Below, piece after piece: positions 35,917 to 45,130 of a stretch of 64,000 bases of DNA. The stretch's first letter is position 1. Each line of letters opens with the position of its first letter. A program made the translations under genes and the position numbers. Source of the stretch: Spirosoma profusum (GTDB taxonomy: Bacteria; Bacteroidota; Bacteroidia; Cytophagales; Spirosomataceae); contig NZ_JACWZY010000007.1 of assembly GCF_014699005.1 (NCBI RefSeq), positions 1-64,000 of the forward strand. Direction: 5' to 3'. The notes below the pieces were generated by a model. That model saw only the letters and a list, made by a program, of their open reading frames with translations, did not search any database and was not told where the DNA came from.

Positions 35917-35985
35917 TGTAGCCTGGACGTCCACGTCCGAGTGAAAATAGACTTATCTCACCCGGACGTAGACCTCCAGGCTACA
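35917..35985. repeat. Inverted repeat, TAGCCTG family (after mreD)
   Basis: 28-bp arms 35917-35944 and 35958-35985 with three mismatches, 13-bp loop. Both arms begin or end with TGTAGCCTGGA. Same family as 34393-34463. It lies directly after the mreD stop. Confidence 0.8.
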
Positions 35986-35993
35986 TAAAAAAC

Positions 35994-36485
35994 ATGGCAG
36001 AAACGCTCATTCTTCCTCAAACGTCAAATCGTCAGGAGATTTACGACAGCCTGATTCCGCAAATCGAAGCTTTACTTAAAGGTGAGTCTGATTTGGTAGC
36101 CAATCTGGCTAACGTAACAGCGGCTTTAAAAGAAGCGTTCGGATTTTTCTGGGTCGGGTTTTACCTCAAAAAAGGGAATCGACTAGTACTTGGTCCGTTT
36201 CAGGGCCCTATTGCCTGTACACGTATCGCGTTTGATAGGGGTGTTTGTGGAGCCGCTTATTCGCGCCGGGAAACTATTTTGGTACCCGACGTAGAGCAGT
36301 TCCCGGGCCATATAGCCTGTAATTCGGCATCAAAATCGGAAGTCGTTGTGCCTGTCTTTGACCAGGATGGCAACGTAGCGATGGTGCTGGATGTCGATAG
36401 CGATAAACTGGACGACTTCAGTGAAGTTGACGCGAAAGGACTTGAGCAAATTGCCCAACTGATTACGAATTTGCCCGTTTCGTAG
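35994..36485 (+). CDS. msrC: Free methionine-(R)-sulfoxide reductase (GAF domain)
   Basis: 163 residues, one GAF domain. It reduces free Met-R-sulfoxide, protecting the methionine pool from oxidation. Three cysteines, Cys75, Cys85 and Cys109 (PIACTRI, GVCGAAY, GHIACNSAS), have the same spacing as the catalytic set of the E. coli enzyme (84, 94, 118). VPDVEQFPGHIAC and MVLDVDSD are family signatures. Cytosolic. Confidence 0.9.
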   Translation: MAETLILPQTSNRQEIYDSLIPQIEALLKGESDLVANLANVTAALKEAFGFFWVGFYLKKGNRLVLGPFQGPIACTRIAFDRGVCGAAYSRRETILVPDVEQFPGHIACNSASKSEVVVPVFDQDGNVAMVLDVDSDKLDDFSEVDAKGLEQIAQLITNLPVS

Positions 36486-36593
36486 CGACTTGGTGTTACG
36501 TTGGAAAATTAAGTAATGGTTAATTGTTGCGGGAAGTATTAAACCATTGTCTGTTTATGCCGTCTTAGAACCGAATTAAACAAGCAATGAACC

Positions 36594-37040
36594 ATGTTAA
36601 AGAAACTCATCGTAGGCGGATTTCTCTTTTCGCTATTCTCCCTGCCACTGTTTACCCAACAGGCAACTGCTCAGGATGTTCCTGCTCAGAATCGTGCGGA
36701 GCGCAGGGGACGTACCATGCAGGATGTCGACCCGGCCACTCGTGCTCAGCGTATGACCGACCGGATGACCAAGCAGTTGTCATTGGACGAAGCTACGTCA
36801 AAAAAAGTATATGACTTAGTGCTTGCCCGTGCCGAGAAGATGGACGCCATCCAGAAAAATTCAGACGATCGGAAAACGAAAATGCAGGCCATGAAAGCGG
36901 GTACTGAAGCGTTTCAGGCCGATTTGAAAAAGGTATTGACGGCCGAGCAGTTTGCCAAGTTTGAGTCAATGCGAGATCAGATGGGCCGACGCCGGGGTGG
37001 ACTCAATCGAGAAAAAGCCGACGATAACGGCTCAAAATAA
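36594..37040 (+). CDS. Periplasmic Spy/CpxP-like helical protein (DUF4890-like)
   Basis: 148 residues with a signal peptide ending near ATAQD. The mature protein is Gln/Arg/Lys/Met-rich and helical: RAQRMTDRMTKQLSLDEATSKKVYDLV, later LKKVLTAEQFAKFESMRDQM. The paired LS/LTxEQ helices recall Spy/CpxP and the Bacteroidota DUF4890 group, candidate periplasmic chaperones or envelope-stress proteins. A strong terminator follows. Confidence 0.65.
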   Translation: MLKKLIVGGFLFSLFSLPLFTQQATAQDVPAQNRAERRGRTMQDVDPATRAQRMTDRMTKQLSLDEATSKKVYDLVLARAEKMDAIQKNSDDRKTKMQAMKAGTEAFQADLKKVLTAEQFAKFESMRDQMGRRRGGLNREKADDNGSK

Positions 37041-37057
37041 GTCCGCTTTTTTCTTTT

Positions 37058-37100
37058 AAAGTCAGGTCGAACAGTTTTTATCTGTTCGACCTGACTTTTT
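37058..37100 (+). terminator. Rho-independent terminator
   Basis: 17-bp perfect stem, AAAGTCAGGTCGAACAG (37058-37074) with its complement at 37082-37098, 7-nt loop, ending in a run of six T residues. It ends the transcript of the DUF4890-like gene. Confidence 0.9.
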
Positions 37101-37179
37101 TATAGAGTAACCTCTTGTGGTGCCGGAATGCAGTAAAGTTTACCAGGTCACGTCTTTTCCTCGAAACACTGCAAACGCT

Positions 37180-38250
37180 ATGTCATCATTCTTATCGCGC
37201 CGGTCGTTTGTGCGTCAGGCCTCTCTTGCAACGGCGGCCGGTATGGCAGTCCCTACTATAGTATCGGCAACGTCAAACAGCCGTCATGCTGAACAGATGG
37301 TGCTGGGACACAATGGTTTCCGCTATCGTGTTGTACCCGGTTGGGGCGTTTTGGATGCGTCAAAAAATCCCGTGAACGACTGTCATGAAATGGTGCAGGA
37401 CGCTAAAGGACGTATCTTATTACTGACCAACGAAACTAAAAATAACGTACTGATTTACGATAAATCGGGTAAGTTACTGGAATCCTGGGGGCACGATTAT
37501 CCAGGCGCTCACGGCTTCTCTATCGGTGGGGAGGGTAACGATCAATACCTGCTCATTGCCGATACAGATCGCCATCAGGTCATCAAAACTGATCTGAAAG
37601 GGCAGGAATTACTGAAAATCGAATACCCCAGAGAAACGGGCAAATACGCTTATCCAACGCAGTTTAAACCTACTGAAACAGCGATTAACCCTACCAACGG
37701 GGATATCTACGTAGTGGATGGCTACGGCCTGAACTACGTCATGCAATATGATAAAGCGGGCAAACTGATTCGGTATTGGGGAGGCAAAGGTGAAACCAAC
37801 GATACGTTCGATTGCTGCCACGGTATTGCTGTAGACCGACGTAACGCAGTAAATCCAACCCTACTGATTACCGATCGTCGGCATAATGCCCTGAAGCGCT
37901 TTTCGCTAGATGGTAAGTACGTATCAACGATCTCGCTGCCAGGCTCTTACATCTGCCGTCCGGTTATTCATAAGGACAATATTTACGGAGCTGTTTTTCG
38001 CAGTATGTCCGACGCCTACCCTGAGTCTGGATACGTTCAGATTCTGGACAAAAACGACCGCGTTATCTCAACACCGGGCGGAACGGTACCAACGTATCAG
38101 GGCGATAAGCTAAGCGAGCAACGTAAAGACTTGACCCAGAATGCCTTTCTGCATCCGCACGACGTACTGGTCGATGAAGACGACAGTATCTACGTAGCGC
38201 AGTGGGCTTCCAAAAAAACATATCCAATTAAGCTGGAACGGGTAGCTTGA
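37180..38250 (+). CDS. Tat-exported six-bladed beta-propeller (NHL-like) protein
   Basis: About 356 residues from the ATG at 37180. A twin-arginine signal (SRRSFVRQASLATAAGMAVP) is followed by NHL/6-bladed beta-propeller repeats (GRILLLTNETKNNVLIYDKSG, QYLLIADTDRHQVIKTDLKG, GDIYVVDGYGLNYVMQYDKAG, LLITDRRHNALKRFSLDG, HDVLVDEDDSIYVAQW). Such propellers bind partners or act as lyases/hydrolases. The neighbours (cytochrome, DUF1553 and DUF1501 genes) suggest a shared envelope pathway. An in-frame upstream ATG-less extension to 37117 is unlikely. Confidence 0.75.
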   Translation: MSSFLSRRSFVRQASLATAAGMAVPTIVSATSNSRHAEQMVLGHNGFRYRVVPGWGVLDASKNPVNDCHEMVQDAKGRILLLTNETKNNVLIYDKSGKLLESWGHDYPGAHGFSIGGEGNDQYLLIADTDRHQVIKTDLKGQELLKIEYPRETGKYAYPTQFKPTETAINPTNGDIYVVDGYGLNYVMQYDKAGKLIRYWGGKGETNDTFDCCHGIAVDRRNAVNPTLLITDRRHNALKRFSLDGKYVSTISLPGSYICRPVIHKDNIYGAVFRSMSDAYPESGYVQILDKNDRVISTPGGTVPTYQGDKLSEQRKDLTQNAFLHPHDVLVDEDDSIYVAQWASKKTYPIKLERVA

Positions 38251-38265
38251 GTTTAAACCCTGATT

Positions 38266-39795
38266 ATGATAAGTTTGATTCTGTTACAGGCGACTGCTCC
38301 GCCGTCGGACTGGGTATTGTTCTGGGGGCATTTTCACCCGCTGATTGTCCACCTGCCGATTGGTTTTCTCTTGATTGCGGGTCTCCTCGAACTTGACCGA
38401 CTGACCCGGCGTAATTCGGTTAGTCAACATACGATTACTCTCATTCTGTTCTGGTCGGCTGTGAGTGCCACAATGGCTTGTCTCTTTGGCTACATGCTAT
38501 CGCTAGGTGGTGGTTATGAAGATGATACGTTATCATCGCACATGTGGCAAGGTATCGGAGTAGCCGTTTTTGCCTGGATCACCTGGGCTGTCAAGTCTGA
38601 AAATCTTGGTCGGATTATACCTGCGGCTTCGGTATTGTACCTACCGACGCTGGCAGTTGCTCTTGTATTGCTCTTATCTGCCGGTCATTTAGGCGGAAAC
38701 CTTACGCACGGTTCCGACTATCTTACACAGCACATGCCGGGGCCAATACGGTCACTAGCTGGATTGCCGCCTAAACTTCCCGAATTGAAAGCCGAGCCGA
38801 TAACCGACGTAAATCAGGCGATGGTTTACCAGCAGATCGTCAATCCAATTCTTCATACCCGTTGTATTCAGTGCCATAATGCTGACAAATCGAAGGGCGG
38901 ACTTCGTCTCGATACGCCCGATTTAATTAAAAAAGGCTCAAAGGAAGGGCCTGTGCTGGTGGCTGGAAAAGGCGTCAATAGTAAGTTAATAAAAGTATGT
39001 CTGCTGCCGGAAGAAGATGACCACCATATGCCCCCCAAAGGCAAACCACAGCTTGATGAAAGCCAGATTTCGCTGCTAACCTGGTGGATCGATCAGGGCG
39101 CACCGTTTAACAAAAAAGTATCGGAGTTGGCCGTTAACGACGCGATACGTCCCGTACTGGCGTCGTTAGGTGGTGGCGGACCCGTTGACGCTGGCGGAAA
39201 TGCAGTTGCGGCTAAAGGGCCCGCTCCCGAATCGCCCGTTTTGACGATGAAAGTTCCAGCTGCTGACCCGAAGATTATGGAGGAGGTAAAGAAAACCGGC
39301 CTGCTGGTGCTACCCATATCGAAGGAGCAGAACCAATTGGAAGTGAGCGCCGTTAATGCCCGTTCGTTCAGCGATGCACAGGCAACTGTATTACCCGGAT
39401 TGAGCAATCAGATTGTCTGGCTTAAGCTGAGTGATACGCAGATTTCCGACGCTACGTTAGCTCAGATTTCCAAATTGAAGAATCTTCAGAAACTGCATTT
39501 AGAACAAACTAAGATCACCGATGCAGGTTTAAAGCAACTCAAAGGGTTAACAAATCTGGAATATTTGAACCTCTACGGTACGTCTGTATCCGACGCTGGT
39601 TTAGCTGAACTGGCAAGTATAAAAAATCTAAAAACCGTTTACCTCTGGCAGACAAAAGTGACCGAAAATGGCTTGGCCATGCTTAAAAAAGCTTTACCAA
39701 ATCTGGAAATTGTCGGTGGCGTTACGGAACAGGCGGTAGCTGAGTTTGCCAAAGCCGGTCAGGAAGCTAAAACGGCTGAGGAGAAGAAAAATTGA
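38266..39795 (+). CDS. Membrane cytochrome (planctomycete-type) with leucine-rich repeats
   Basis: 509 residues. Residues about 15-180 hold several membrane helices of the DUF2231 type (HPLIVHLPIGFLLIAGLLELD). A cytochrome-like domain follows, with the haem motif CIQCH near residue 199 and the KGGLRLDT and HHMPPKGKPQL signatures of planctomycete-type cytochrome C. The last ~110 residues are leucine-rich repeats (LKNLQKLHLEQTKITDAGLKQL and two more). It starts 13 bp after the propeller gene. Likely an inner-membrane electron carrier; the partner is inferred from context. Confidence 0.8.
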   Translation: MISLILLQATAPPSDWVLFWGHFHPLIVHLPIGFLLIAGLLELDRLTRRNSVSQHTITLILFWSAVSATMACLFGYMLSLGGGYEDDTLSSHMWQGIGVAVFAWITWAVKSENLGRIIPAASVLYLPTLAVALVLLLSAGHLGGNLTHGSDYLTQHMPGPIRSLAGLPPKLPELKAEPITDVNQAMVYQQIVNPILHTRCIQCHNADKSKGGLRLDTPDLIKKGSKEGPVLVAGKGVNSKLIKVCLLPEEDDHHMPPKGKPQLDESQISLLTWWIDQGAPFNKKVSELAVNDAIRPVLASLGGGGPVDAGGNAVAAKGPAPESPVLTMKVPAADPKIMEEVKKTGLLVLPISKEQNQLEVSAVNARSFSDAQATVLPGLSNQIVWLKLSDTQISDATLAQISKLKNLQKLHLEQTKITDAGLKQLKGLTNLEYLNLYGTSVSDAGLAELASIKNLKTVYLWQTKVTENGLAMLKKALPNLEIVGGVTEQAVAEFAKAGQEAKTAEEKKN

Positions 39796-40040
39796 TTTTC
39801 ACTACGTAGCAGGGCGTTACCATTGTCCTTCAAAAAGTGCTACGTCTGCATGATTCTGTACTGTAAGCGCGAACCATAACAGTCTGCTACGTTGTTACAA
39901 GTAAACGAACGTTGCCGAAAAGATTTACTACGTTCGGAGAAGCACACTACAAAAGCTCTTTCTTTCACGATTGTCATAAGTCTTTATAAAGAGTTTCGAC
40001 AAGCCATCGTCTAAGGTTTTTTCTGTACCTGATTGATTGT

Positions 40041-40048
40041 TATTTTTG
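40041..40048 (+). promoter_or_regulatory. -7 element before the DUF1549/DUF1553 gene
   Basis: TATTTTTG, a full TAnnTTTG match 42 bp before the start codon. No TTG lies at the right distance upstream. The surrounding gap (39796-40090) has no gene but several ACGTA/TACGT motifs. Confidence 0.4.
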
Positions 40049-40090
40049 TAGAACTAGTAGTACTATTTTATAAATAACGTATTCGTAAGA

Positions 40091-43000
40091 ATGGCTTTTT
40101 GGTCCGACATACGATTTCGATTCGGTTTACTCTGCGCAATAGCGGGTTTATTTGGGGCTTCTGTCTGGCTGACGGCCTGCAATAGTTCCGTAGAAAAACC
40201 CGCCGACGTAGTGGCGGCTGAAATCAATCTGCCTGAGAAGGTCGATTATAATTTACACGTAAAGCCCATTTTATCCGACCGTTGTTTCGCCTGCCACGGT
40301 CCCGACAAAGCTAAACAACAGGCTGGGCTACGTCTCGACACACCTGAGGGCGCTTATGAAGCTCTTGCCAAAAGTGGTCATACAGCTATCGTTCCCGGAA
40401 ATCTTGCCAAAAGCGAACTGGCGAACCGTATTCTCAGCACCGATCCCGACGTAATGATGCCAACGCCAAAATCCAATCTGACGTTGACTGCTGATGAGAA
40501 AGCCATGCTGCTACGTTGGGTCGAACAAGGAGCCGAGTACAAAGAGCATTGGTCGCTTATTGCACCGATTATGCCTGAAGTGCCAAAAGTGAAGGATGGC
40601 AAAGGGGTTGTTAATGATATCGATCGTTTTATTTTAGCGAAACAACAGGAAAAAAAGCTGCCTCATACGCCAGAAGCGGATAAAATCACATTGTTACGTC
40701 GTGTTACGTTAGACCTCACCGGTTTACCGCCAACTCCTGCCGAAGTAGATGCTTTTCTGGCCGATACGTCGCCCAACGCTTACGAGAACGTAGTAAATCG
40801 ACTGCTGAATAATCCTCATTTTGGGGAACGTCAGGCTGTTGAATGGCTCGACGTAGCACGCTACGCCGATACGCATGGGTATCAGGACGATGGCCTGCGG
40901 ACAGTGTGGCCGTATCGGGATTGGATTATTCGGGCTTTTAATCGAAACCTGTCTTTTGATCGATTCATTACGTGGCAACTGGCGGGTGATTTACTGCCGC
41001 ATCCGAATAAAGATCAACTGATTGCAACGGCTTTTAACCGGAATCACCAGCAGAGTCAGGAAGGGGGTATTGTTGATGAAGAATATCGGACGGAATACGT
41101 AGCAGACCGCACCAATACGTTTGGAAAAGCCATGCTGGGTCTGACGGTTGAATGCGCCCGCTGCCACGACCACAAATACGATCCCATCAGCCAGAAAGAT
41201 TACTATTCGCTATACGCTTTTTTCAATAGTAATAACGAACGTGGCCAGATTCCGTACAACGGAGAGGCCGCTCCGACCATTACGTTGACTAAGCCCGAAA
41301 CAGACGCTAAACTCAAATTCATCCGGCAACAACTAACGCCCATTCAGCAAAAGTTAAATGTAAATCGACCTGATTACCAGAAAGGGTTTAGTCAATGGCT
41401 GACTCAGGTTGGTTCGCGGGCAATCTCGTCAACCGATTCGGGTTTGCTGGCACATTATACATTCGATGAAGCCGACCGCACCGACATTAGTGTGTACGTG
41501 AAGGAGCAAAACGAGAAGAAAAAGCTGGAAGCTGAGCAGAAAAAGAAACTGGAAGAAGCTGAAAAGAAAAAAGAAGCGTTAACCGGCAAAAAGAACGTAG
41601 TGGCGAAAAAGGAAGAGAAAAAAGAGCCGCCGAAGCGCAAAACAAAAGAAGAACTTTGGAAGGACCCACGTAATGCCTTTGCCAATTCGGTGAACGATAC
41701 AATTCCGGCCCGGCTTGGTGGCGACCCCGACAAGGTTCCTTACGCAGTTCCTGGACGTTTCGGCAAAGCGCGGTTCCTGCCGGGCGATAGTTTCATTCAG
41801 CTACCGGGCGATTTTGGGGCTTTCGAACAAAATGAGCCGTTTTCAATAAGCAGTTGGTTCAATCTGGCCAAGCCAAATATGGCGTTGACACTTCTGGGAC
41901 GTACCACCGGCCCGATGGATGGACAACGTGGTTATCAGCTTGATTTATTGGCTGACGGACGACTGAAATTAACGTTCAGCCACGTATGGCCTTCCAATGC
42001 GATTGATATTGAGACGGTTGATAAAGTGCCGGTACGTCAGTGGTTTCAGGTTGCATTTACGTACGATGGAACGGGTCAGGCAAAAGGCTTTACGCTTTAC
42101 CTGAACGGGAATCCGCTACGTACTAAAGTTATTAATGACCATCTGATTCACAGTACTGTATGGGGCAAGGATAAGACTCACTGGGCACAGCATTCGTTCT
42201 ACGTTGGTCGGATGCACGATTATTTCTACAAAGACTTTGCGGTCGATGAGCTACGGATCTATAATCGCTGCCTCACTTCGCTGGAGTTGCCCAAGTTGGC
42301 TGGGAAATCTGATGCACTTCAGACGGCGTTACGTACGCCTGCGTCTAATCGGACACCTGCCCAACGTACTGGCCTGTACACGTACTACGTAACGACGCAA
42401 GATCCCATTTACCGGGCTGACTTTGCCAAAGCAATGAAATTGCGGGGTGAGCAAATTATGCTTTACACCAACTCCGATCAGGTCATGGTTATGGAAGAAC
42501 GGAAAACCCCGCGCGAAACCCATCTCCTGAAACGGGGAGCTTACGATGCACCGGGCGAAATCGTTACGCCAGCCGTACTGCACAGCCTGAATTCTATGGA
42601 CGAGTCGATGCCGAAAAACAGACTTGGGCTGGCTCAGTGGCTGTTATCGCCAGAGAATCCGCTGTTTAGTCGGGTGATGGTCAATCGGTTCTGGCAGCAA
42701 TATTTCGGACAGGGGTTAGCGAAGAATTCTGATGATTTTGGGAATCAGGGTGCCTTACCAAGTCATCCTGAATTGCTGGATTATCTGGCCGTGAAGTTTC
42801 GCGAAAATGGGTGGAATATGAAGGCCATACACAAACTAATTGTGATGTCGGCAACGTATCGGCAGGCATCTAACGTAGCGAAAGAAACGCGGGAAAGCGA
42901 CCCCGACAATATTTTTCTGACTCGCGGACCCAGCTATCGGATGTCGGCTGAACAGGTACGAGACAATGCACTGGCGACTAGTGGGTTATTAAACCAACGT

Positions 43001-43552
43001 ATCGGTGGGCCAAGCGTACTTCCCTATCAGCCAGACGGAATCTGGGAGGCATTAGCGACACGTAACGCGGTCAAATACGTTCAGGATCATGGCGATAGCC
43101 TGTATCGTCGCTCAATGTATACCATCTGGAAACGGTCGTCGCCCCCGCCGATGATGCTTAATTTCGATGCGGCTGAACGGCATACCTGCATTGTAAAACG
43201 CCAGAAAACCAGTACGCCCTTGCAGGCTCTGGTAACGCTGAACGACCCACAGTTTGTAGAAGCTGCCCGTGTGCTGGCGCAACGTGTCGTTAGCCATACC
43301 AAAGCAGATGCCGTTTCTACTATTTTCAAAACAGTGATCAGTCGTCCGGCTCGCCCTCAGGAAGTTAAGCTGATGAAACAGCTTTATGAAGAAGAGTTGA
43401 CTGATTTTAAAAAGAACCCGAAGCGAGCTGGAGAATTGTTATCAGTGGGTGAATACCCAGTAGATAAAAACCAGAACCCCGCCGAGCTAGCTGCCTGGAC
43501 GGTAGTGACAAGTACGATTATGAATTTCGATGAAGCGATCATAAAGAGGTAA
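40091..43552 (+). CDS. DUF1549/DUF1553 lipoprotein with cytochrome and LamG domains
   Basis: 1153 residues. Lipobox LTAC with Cys30; planctomycete-type cytochrome domain with CFACH at residues 65-69; DUF1549 (from about residue 160, DIDRFILAKQQEKKLPHTPEAD, containing VEWLDVARYADTHGYQDDG and the CARCHDHKYDPI motif); a Lys/Glu-rich segment (about 470-525); a LamG/concanavalin-like domain (about 560-760); and DUF1553 (about 870-1130, RVMVNRFWQQYFGQGLAKN). Proteins of this set are abundant in planctomycetes and have been linked to polysaccharide handling, without firm biochemistry. It is co-directional with and 5 bp before the DUF1501 gene frame. Confidence 0.85.
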   Translation: MAFWSDIRFRFGLLCAIAGLFGASVWLTACNSSVEKPADVVAAEINLPEKVDYNLHVKPILSDRCFACHGPDKAKQQAGLRLDTPEGAYEALAKSGHTAIVPGNLAKSELANRILSTDPDVMMPTPKSNLTLTADEKAMLLRWVEQGAEYKEHWSLIAPIMPEVPKVKDGKGVVNDIDRFILAKQQEKKLPHTPEADKITLLRRVTLDLTGLPPTPAEVDAFLADTSPNAYENVVNRLLNNPHFGERQAVEWLDVARYADTHGYQDDGLRTVWPYRDWIIRAFNRNLSFDRFITWQLAGDLLPHPNKDQLIATAFNRNHQQSQEGGIVDEEYRTEYVADRTNTFGKAMLGLTVECARCHDHKYDPISQKDYYSLYAFFNSNNERGQIPYNGEAAPTITLTKPETDAKLKFIRQQLTPIQQKLNVNRPDYQKGFSQWLTQVGSRAISSTDSGLLAHYTFDEADRTDISVYVKEQNEKKKLEAEQKKKLEEAEKKKEALTGKKNVVAKKEEKKEPPKRKTKEELWKDPRNAFANSVNDTIPARLGGDPDKVPYAVPGRFGKARFLPGDSFIQLPGDFGAFEQNEPFSISSWFNLAKPNMALTLLGRTTGPMDGQRGYQLDLLADGRLKLTFSHVWPSNAIDIETVDKVPVRQWFQVAFTYDGTGQAKGFTLYLNGNPLRTKVINDHLIHSTVWGKDKTHWAQHSFYVGRMHDYFYKDFAVDELRIYNRCLTSLELPKLAGKSDALQTALRTPASNRTPAQRTGLYTYYVTTQDPIYRADFAKAMKLRGEQIMLYTNSDQVMVMEERKTPRETHLLKRGAYDAPGEIVTPAVLHSLNSMDESMPKNRLGLAQWLLSPENPLFSRVMVNRFWQQYFGQGLAKNSDDFGNQGALPSHPELLDYLAVKFRENGWNMKAIHKLIVMSATYRQASNVAKETRESDPDNIFLTRGPSYRMSAEQVRDNALATSGLLNQRIGGPSVLPYQPDGIWEALATRNAVKYVQDHGDSLYRRSMYTIWKRSSPPPMMLNFDAAERHTCIVKRQKTSTPLQALVTLNDPQFVEAARVLAQRVVSHTKADAVSTIFKTVISRPARPQEVKLMKQLYEEELTDFKKNPKRAGELLSVGEYPVDKNQNPAELAAWTVVTSTIMNFDEAIIKR

Positions 43553-43593
43553 GGGCATTGGGTGAAACCACCTCTACCCTATGCCACACAACT

Positions 43594-45048
43594 ATGGATA
43601 TTCAGGACCAAATACATGACCAACTAAGTCGCCGGAATTTTCTGGGGCAGGCCGGCGCTGGTTTAGGCACGATTGCGCTGGCATCGTTACTTAATCCGAC
43701 CGGTTTGTTTGCTGGAGCATCTACTCCAGGAGAAAATCCAGTTGTTGGCAAACCGCATTTTTCGCCGAAAGTGAAGCGGGTTATTTATCTATTCCAGAGT
43801 GGAGCCCCTTCGCAGTTGGAGCTGTTCGACTACAAGCCGAAACTCGAAGCCATGTGGGGTCAGGATTTGCCCGAATCGGTACGCAAAGGGCAACGACTCA
43901 CAGGCATGACAGCCGGCCAAAGTCGATTTCCGCTGGCGGCTTCGAAATACAAATTTGCTCAGTATGGTCCTGGTCGGATGTGGATTAGTGAGTTGCTGCC
44001 TCATACATCACGTATCGCGCCTGATCTGACATTTATTCGGTCGCTGCATACTGAAGCCATCAACCACGACCCCGCCGTTACGTTCTTCCAGACGGGTAGC
44101 CAGCAGGCAGGGCGACCTTCGTTTGGTTCCTGGATTAGTTATGGATTAGGGTCTGACAATCAGAATCTTCCAGCCTTTGTCGTACTCCTTTCCAAAGGGC
44201 GCGATGGCGACCAGCCGCTGTACGCAAAACTCTGGAGTAATGGCTTTCTGCCGTCGGTGCATCAGGGCGTCGTATTCCGTTCAGGTCCAGACCCGGTCTA
44301 TTATCTGAACAACCCGCCGGGTATCGACAAAACCAGCCGTCGGCGAATGCTCGATTATTTAGGAAAACTGCATCAGGAGCAGTTCAAGCAAGTACTCGAC
44401 CCTGAAATCAACAACCGGATGCAGCAATACGAGATGGCGTACCGGATGCAAACCTCCGTGCCTGAGACGCTCGATATTTCAAAAGAGCCGGAGTACATCT
44501 TCGACATGTACGGGCCTGATAGTCGCAAGCCAGGAACGTTTGCAGCTAACTGTCTGCTCGCCCGTAAGTTGGTTGAGAAAGATGTAAAATTCGTGCAATT
44601 GTACCATCAAGGTTGGGACCAACATGGTAATCTACCGAACGACATCAAAATTCAAACAAAAAGCGTCGACCAGCCGTCTGCTGCCCTGATTATGGATTTA
44701 AAACAGCGGGGCTTACTCGACGATACGCTCGTTATCTGGGGTGGCGAATTTGGTCGTGGCGCTTACTCACAAGGAAAACTTACCCGCGACAACTATGGTC
44801 GCGATCATCACCCACGCGCTTTTACGGTCTGGATGGCGGGTGCTGGTGTGAAAAAAGGTGTGGTGTATGGCGAGACGGATGACTTTGGCTACAACGTCAT
44901 TAAAGAGCCCGTTCACGTTCACGATTTTCAGGCGACAGTACTACATCTGCTCGGCGTCGATCACGAAAAATTGACCTTCAAAAGCCAGGGCCGCCGTTAT
45001 CGGCTGACTGACGTACACGGAAAAGTCGTGAAACCCTTGTTGGCGTAA
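43594..45048 (+). CDS. DUF1501 protein, Tat-exported
   Basis: About 484 residues from the ATG at 43594. The twin-arginine signal SRRNFLGQAGAGLGTIALAS is followed by the DUF1501 domain, a sulfatase/alkaline-phosphatase-like fold (RVIYLFQSGAPSQLELFDYKP, INHDPAVTFFQTGS, VIWGGEFGRG, GRDHHPRAFTVWMAGAG). DUF1501 genes almost always follow DUF1549/1553 genes, as here. Likely a periplasmic hydrolase or metal-binding enzyme; substrate unknown. A TTG at 43558 is in frame but precedes a non-signal extension. Confidence 0.85.
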   Translation: MDIQDQIHDQLSRRNFLGQAGAGLGTIALASLLNPTGLFAGASTPGENPVVGKPHFSPKVKRVIYLFQSGAPSQLELFDYKPKLEAMWGQDLPESVRKGQRLTGMTAGQSRFPLAASKYKFAQYGPGRMWISELLPHTSRIAPDLTFIRSLHTEAINHDPAVTFFQTGSQQAGRPSFGSWISYGLGSDNQNLPAFVVLLSKGRDGDQPLYAKLWSNGFLPSVHQGVVFRSGPDPVYYLNNPPGIDKTSRRRMLDYLGKLHQEQFKQVLDPEINNRMQQYEMAYRMQTSVPETLDISKEPEYIFDMYGPDSRKPGTFAANCLLARKLVEKDVKFVQLYHQGWDQHGNLPNDIKIQTKSVDQPSAALIMDLKQRGLLDDTLVIWGGEFGRGAYSQGKLTRDNYGRDHHPRAFTVWMAGAGVKKGVVYGETDDFGYNVIKEPVHVHDFQATVLHLLGVDHEKLTFKSQGRRYRLTDVHGKVVKPLLA

Positions 45049-45065
45049 TTATTTCGTTTAGTTTG

Positions 45066-45108
45066 AAAGCAGCAGGTGATTCAAATCGAATCACCTGCTG
45101 CTTTTTTT
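45066..45108 (+). terminator. Rho-independent terminator after the DUF1501 gene
   Basis: 17-bp perfect stem (AAAGCAGCAGGTGATTC at 45066-45082, complement 45088-45104), 5-nt loop and a T run. It closes the cytochrome/DUF1501 transcript. Confidence 0.9.
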
Positions 45109-45130
45109 ATGGTAAAACGTTACCTTGTCT

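Noticed and set aside
41455..41733. 92-residue Phe/Ser-rich frame on the minus strand
   Set aside because: It is the complement of the Lys/Glu-rich segment of the DUF1549/DUF1553 gene, which explains its composition.
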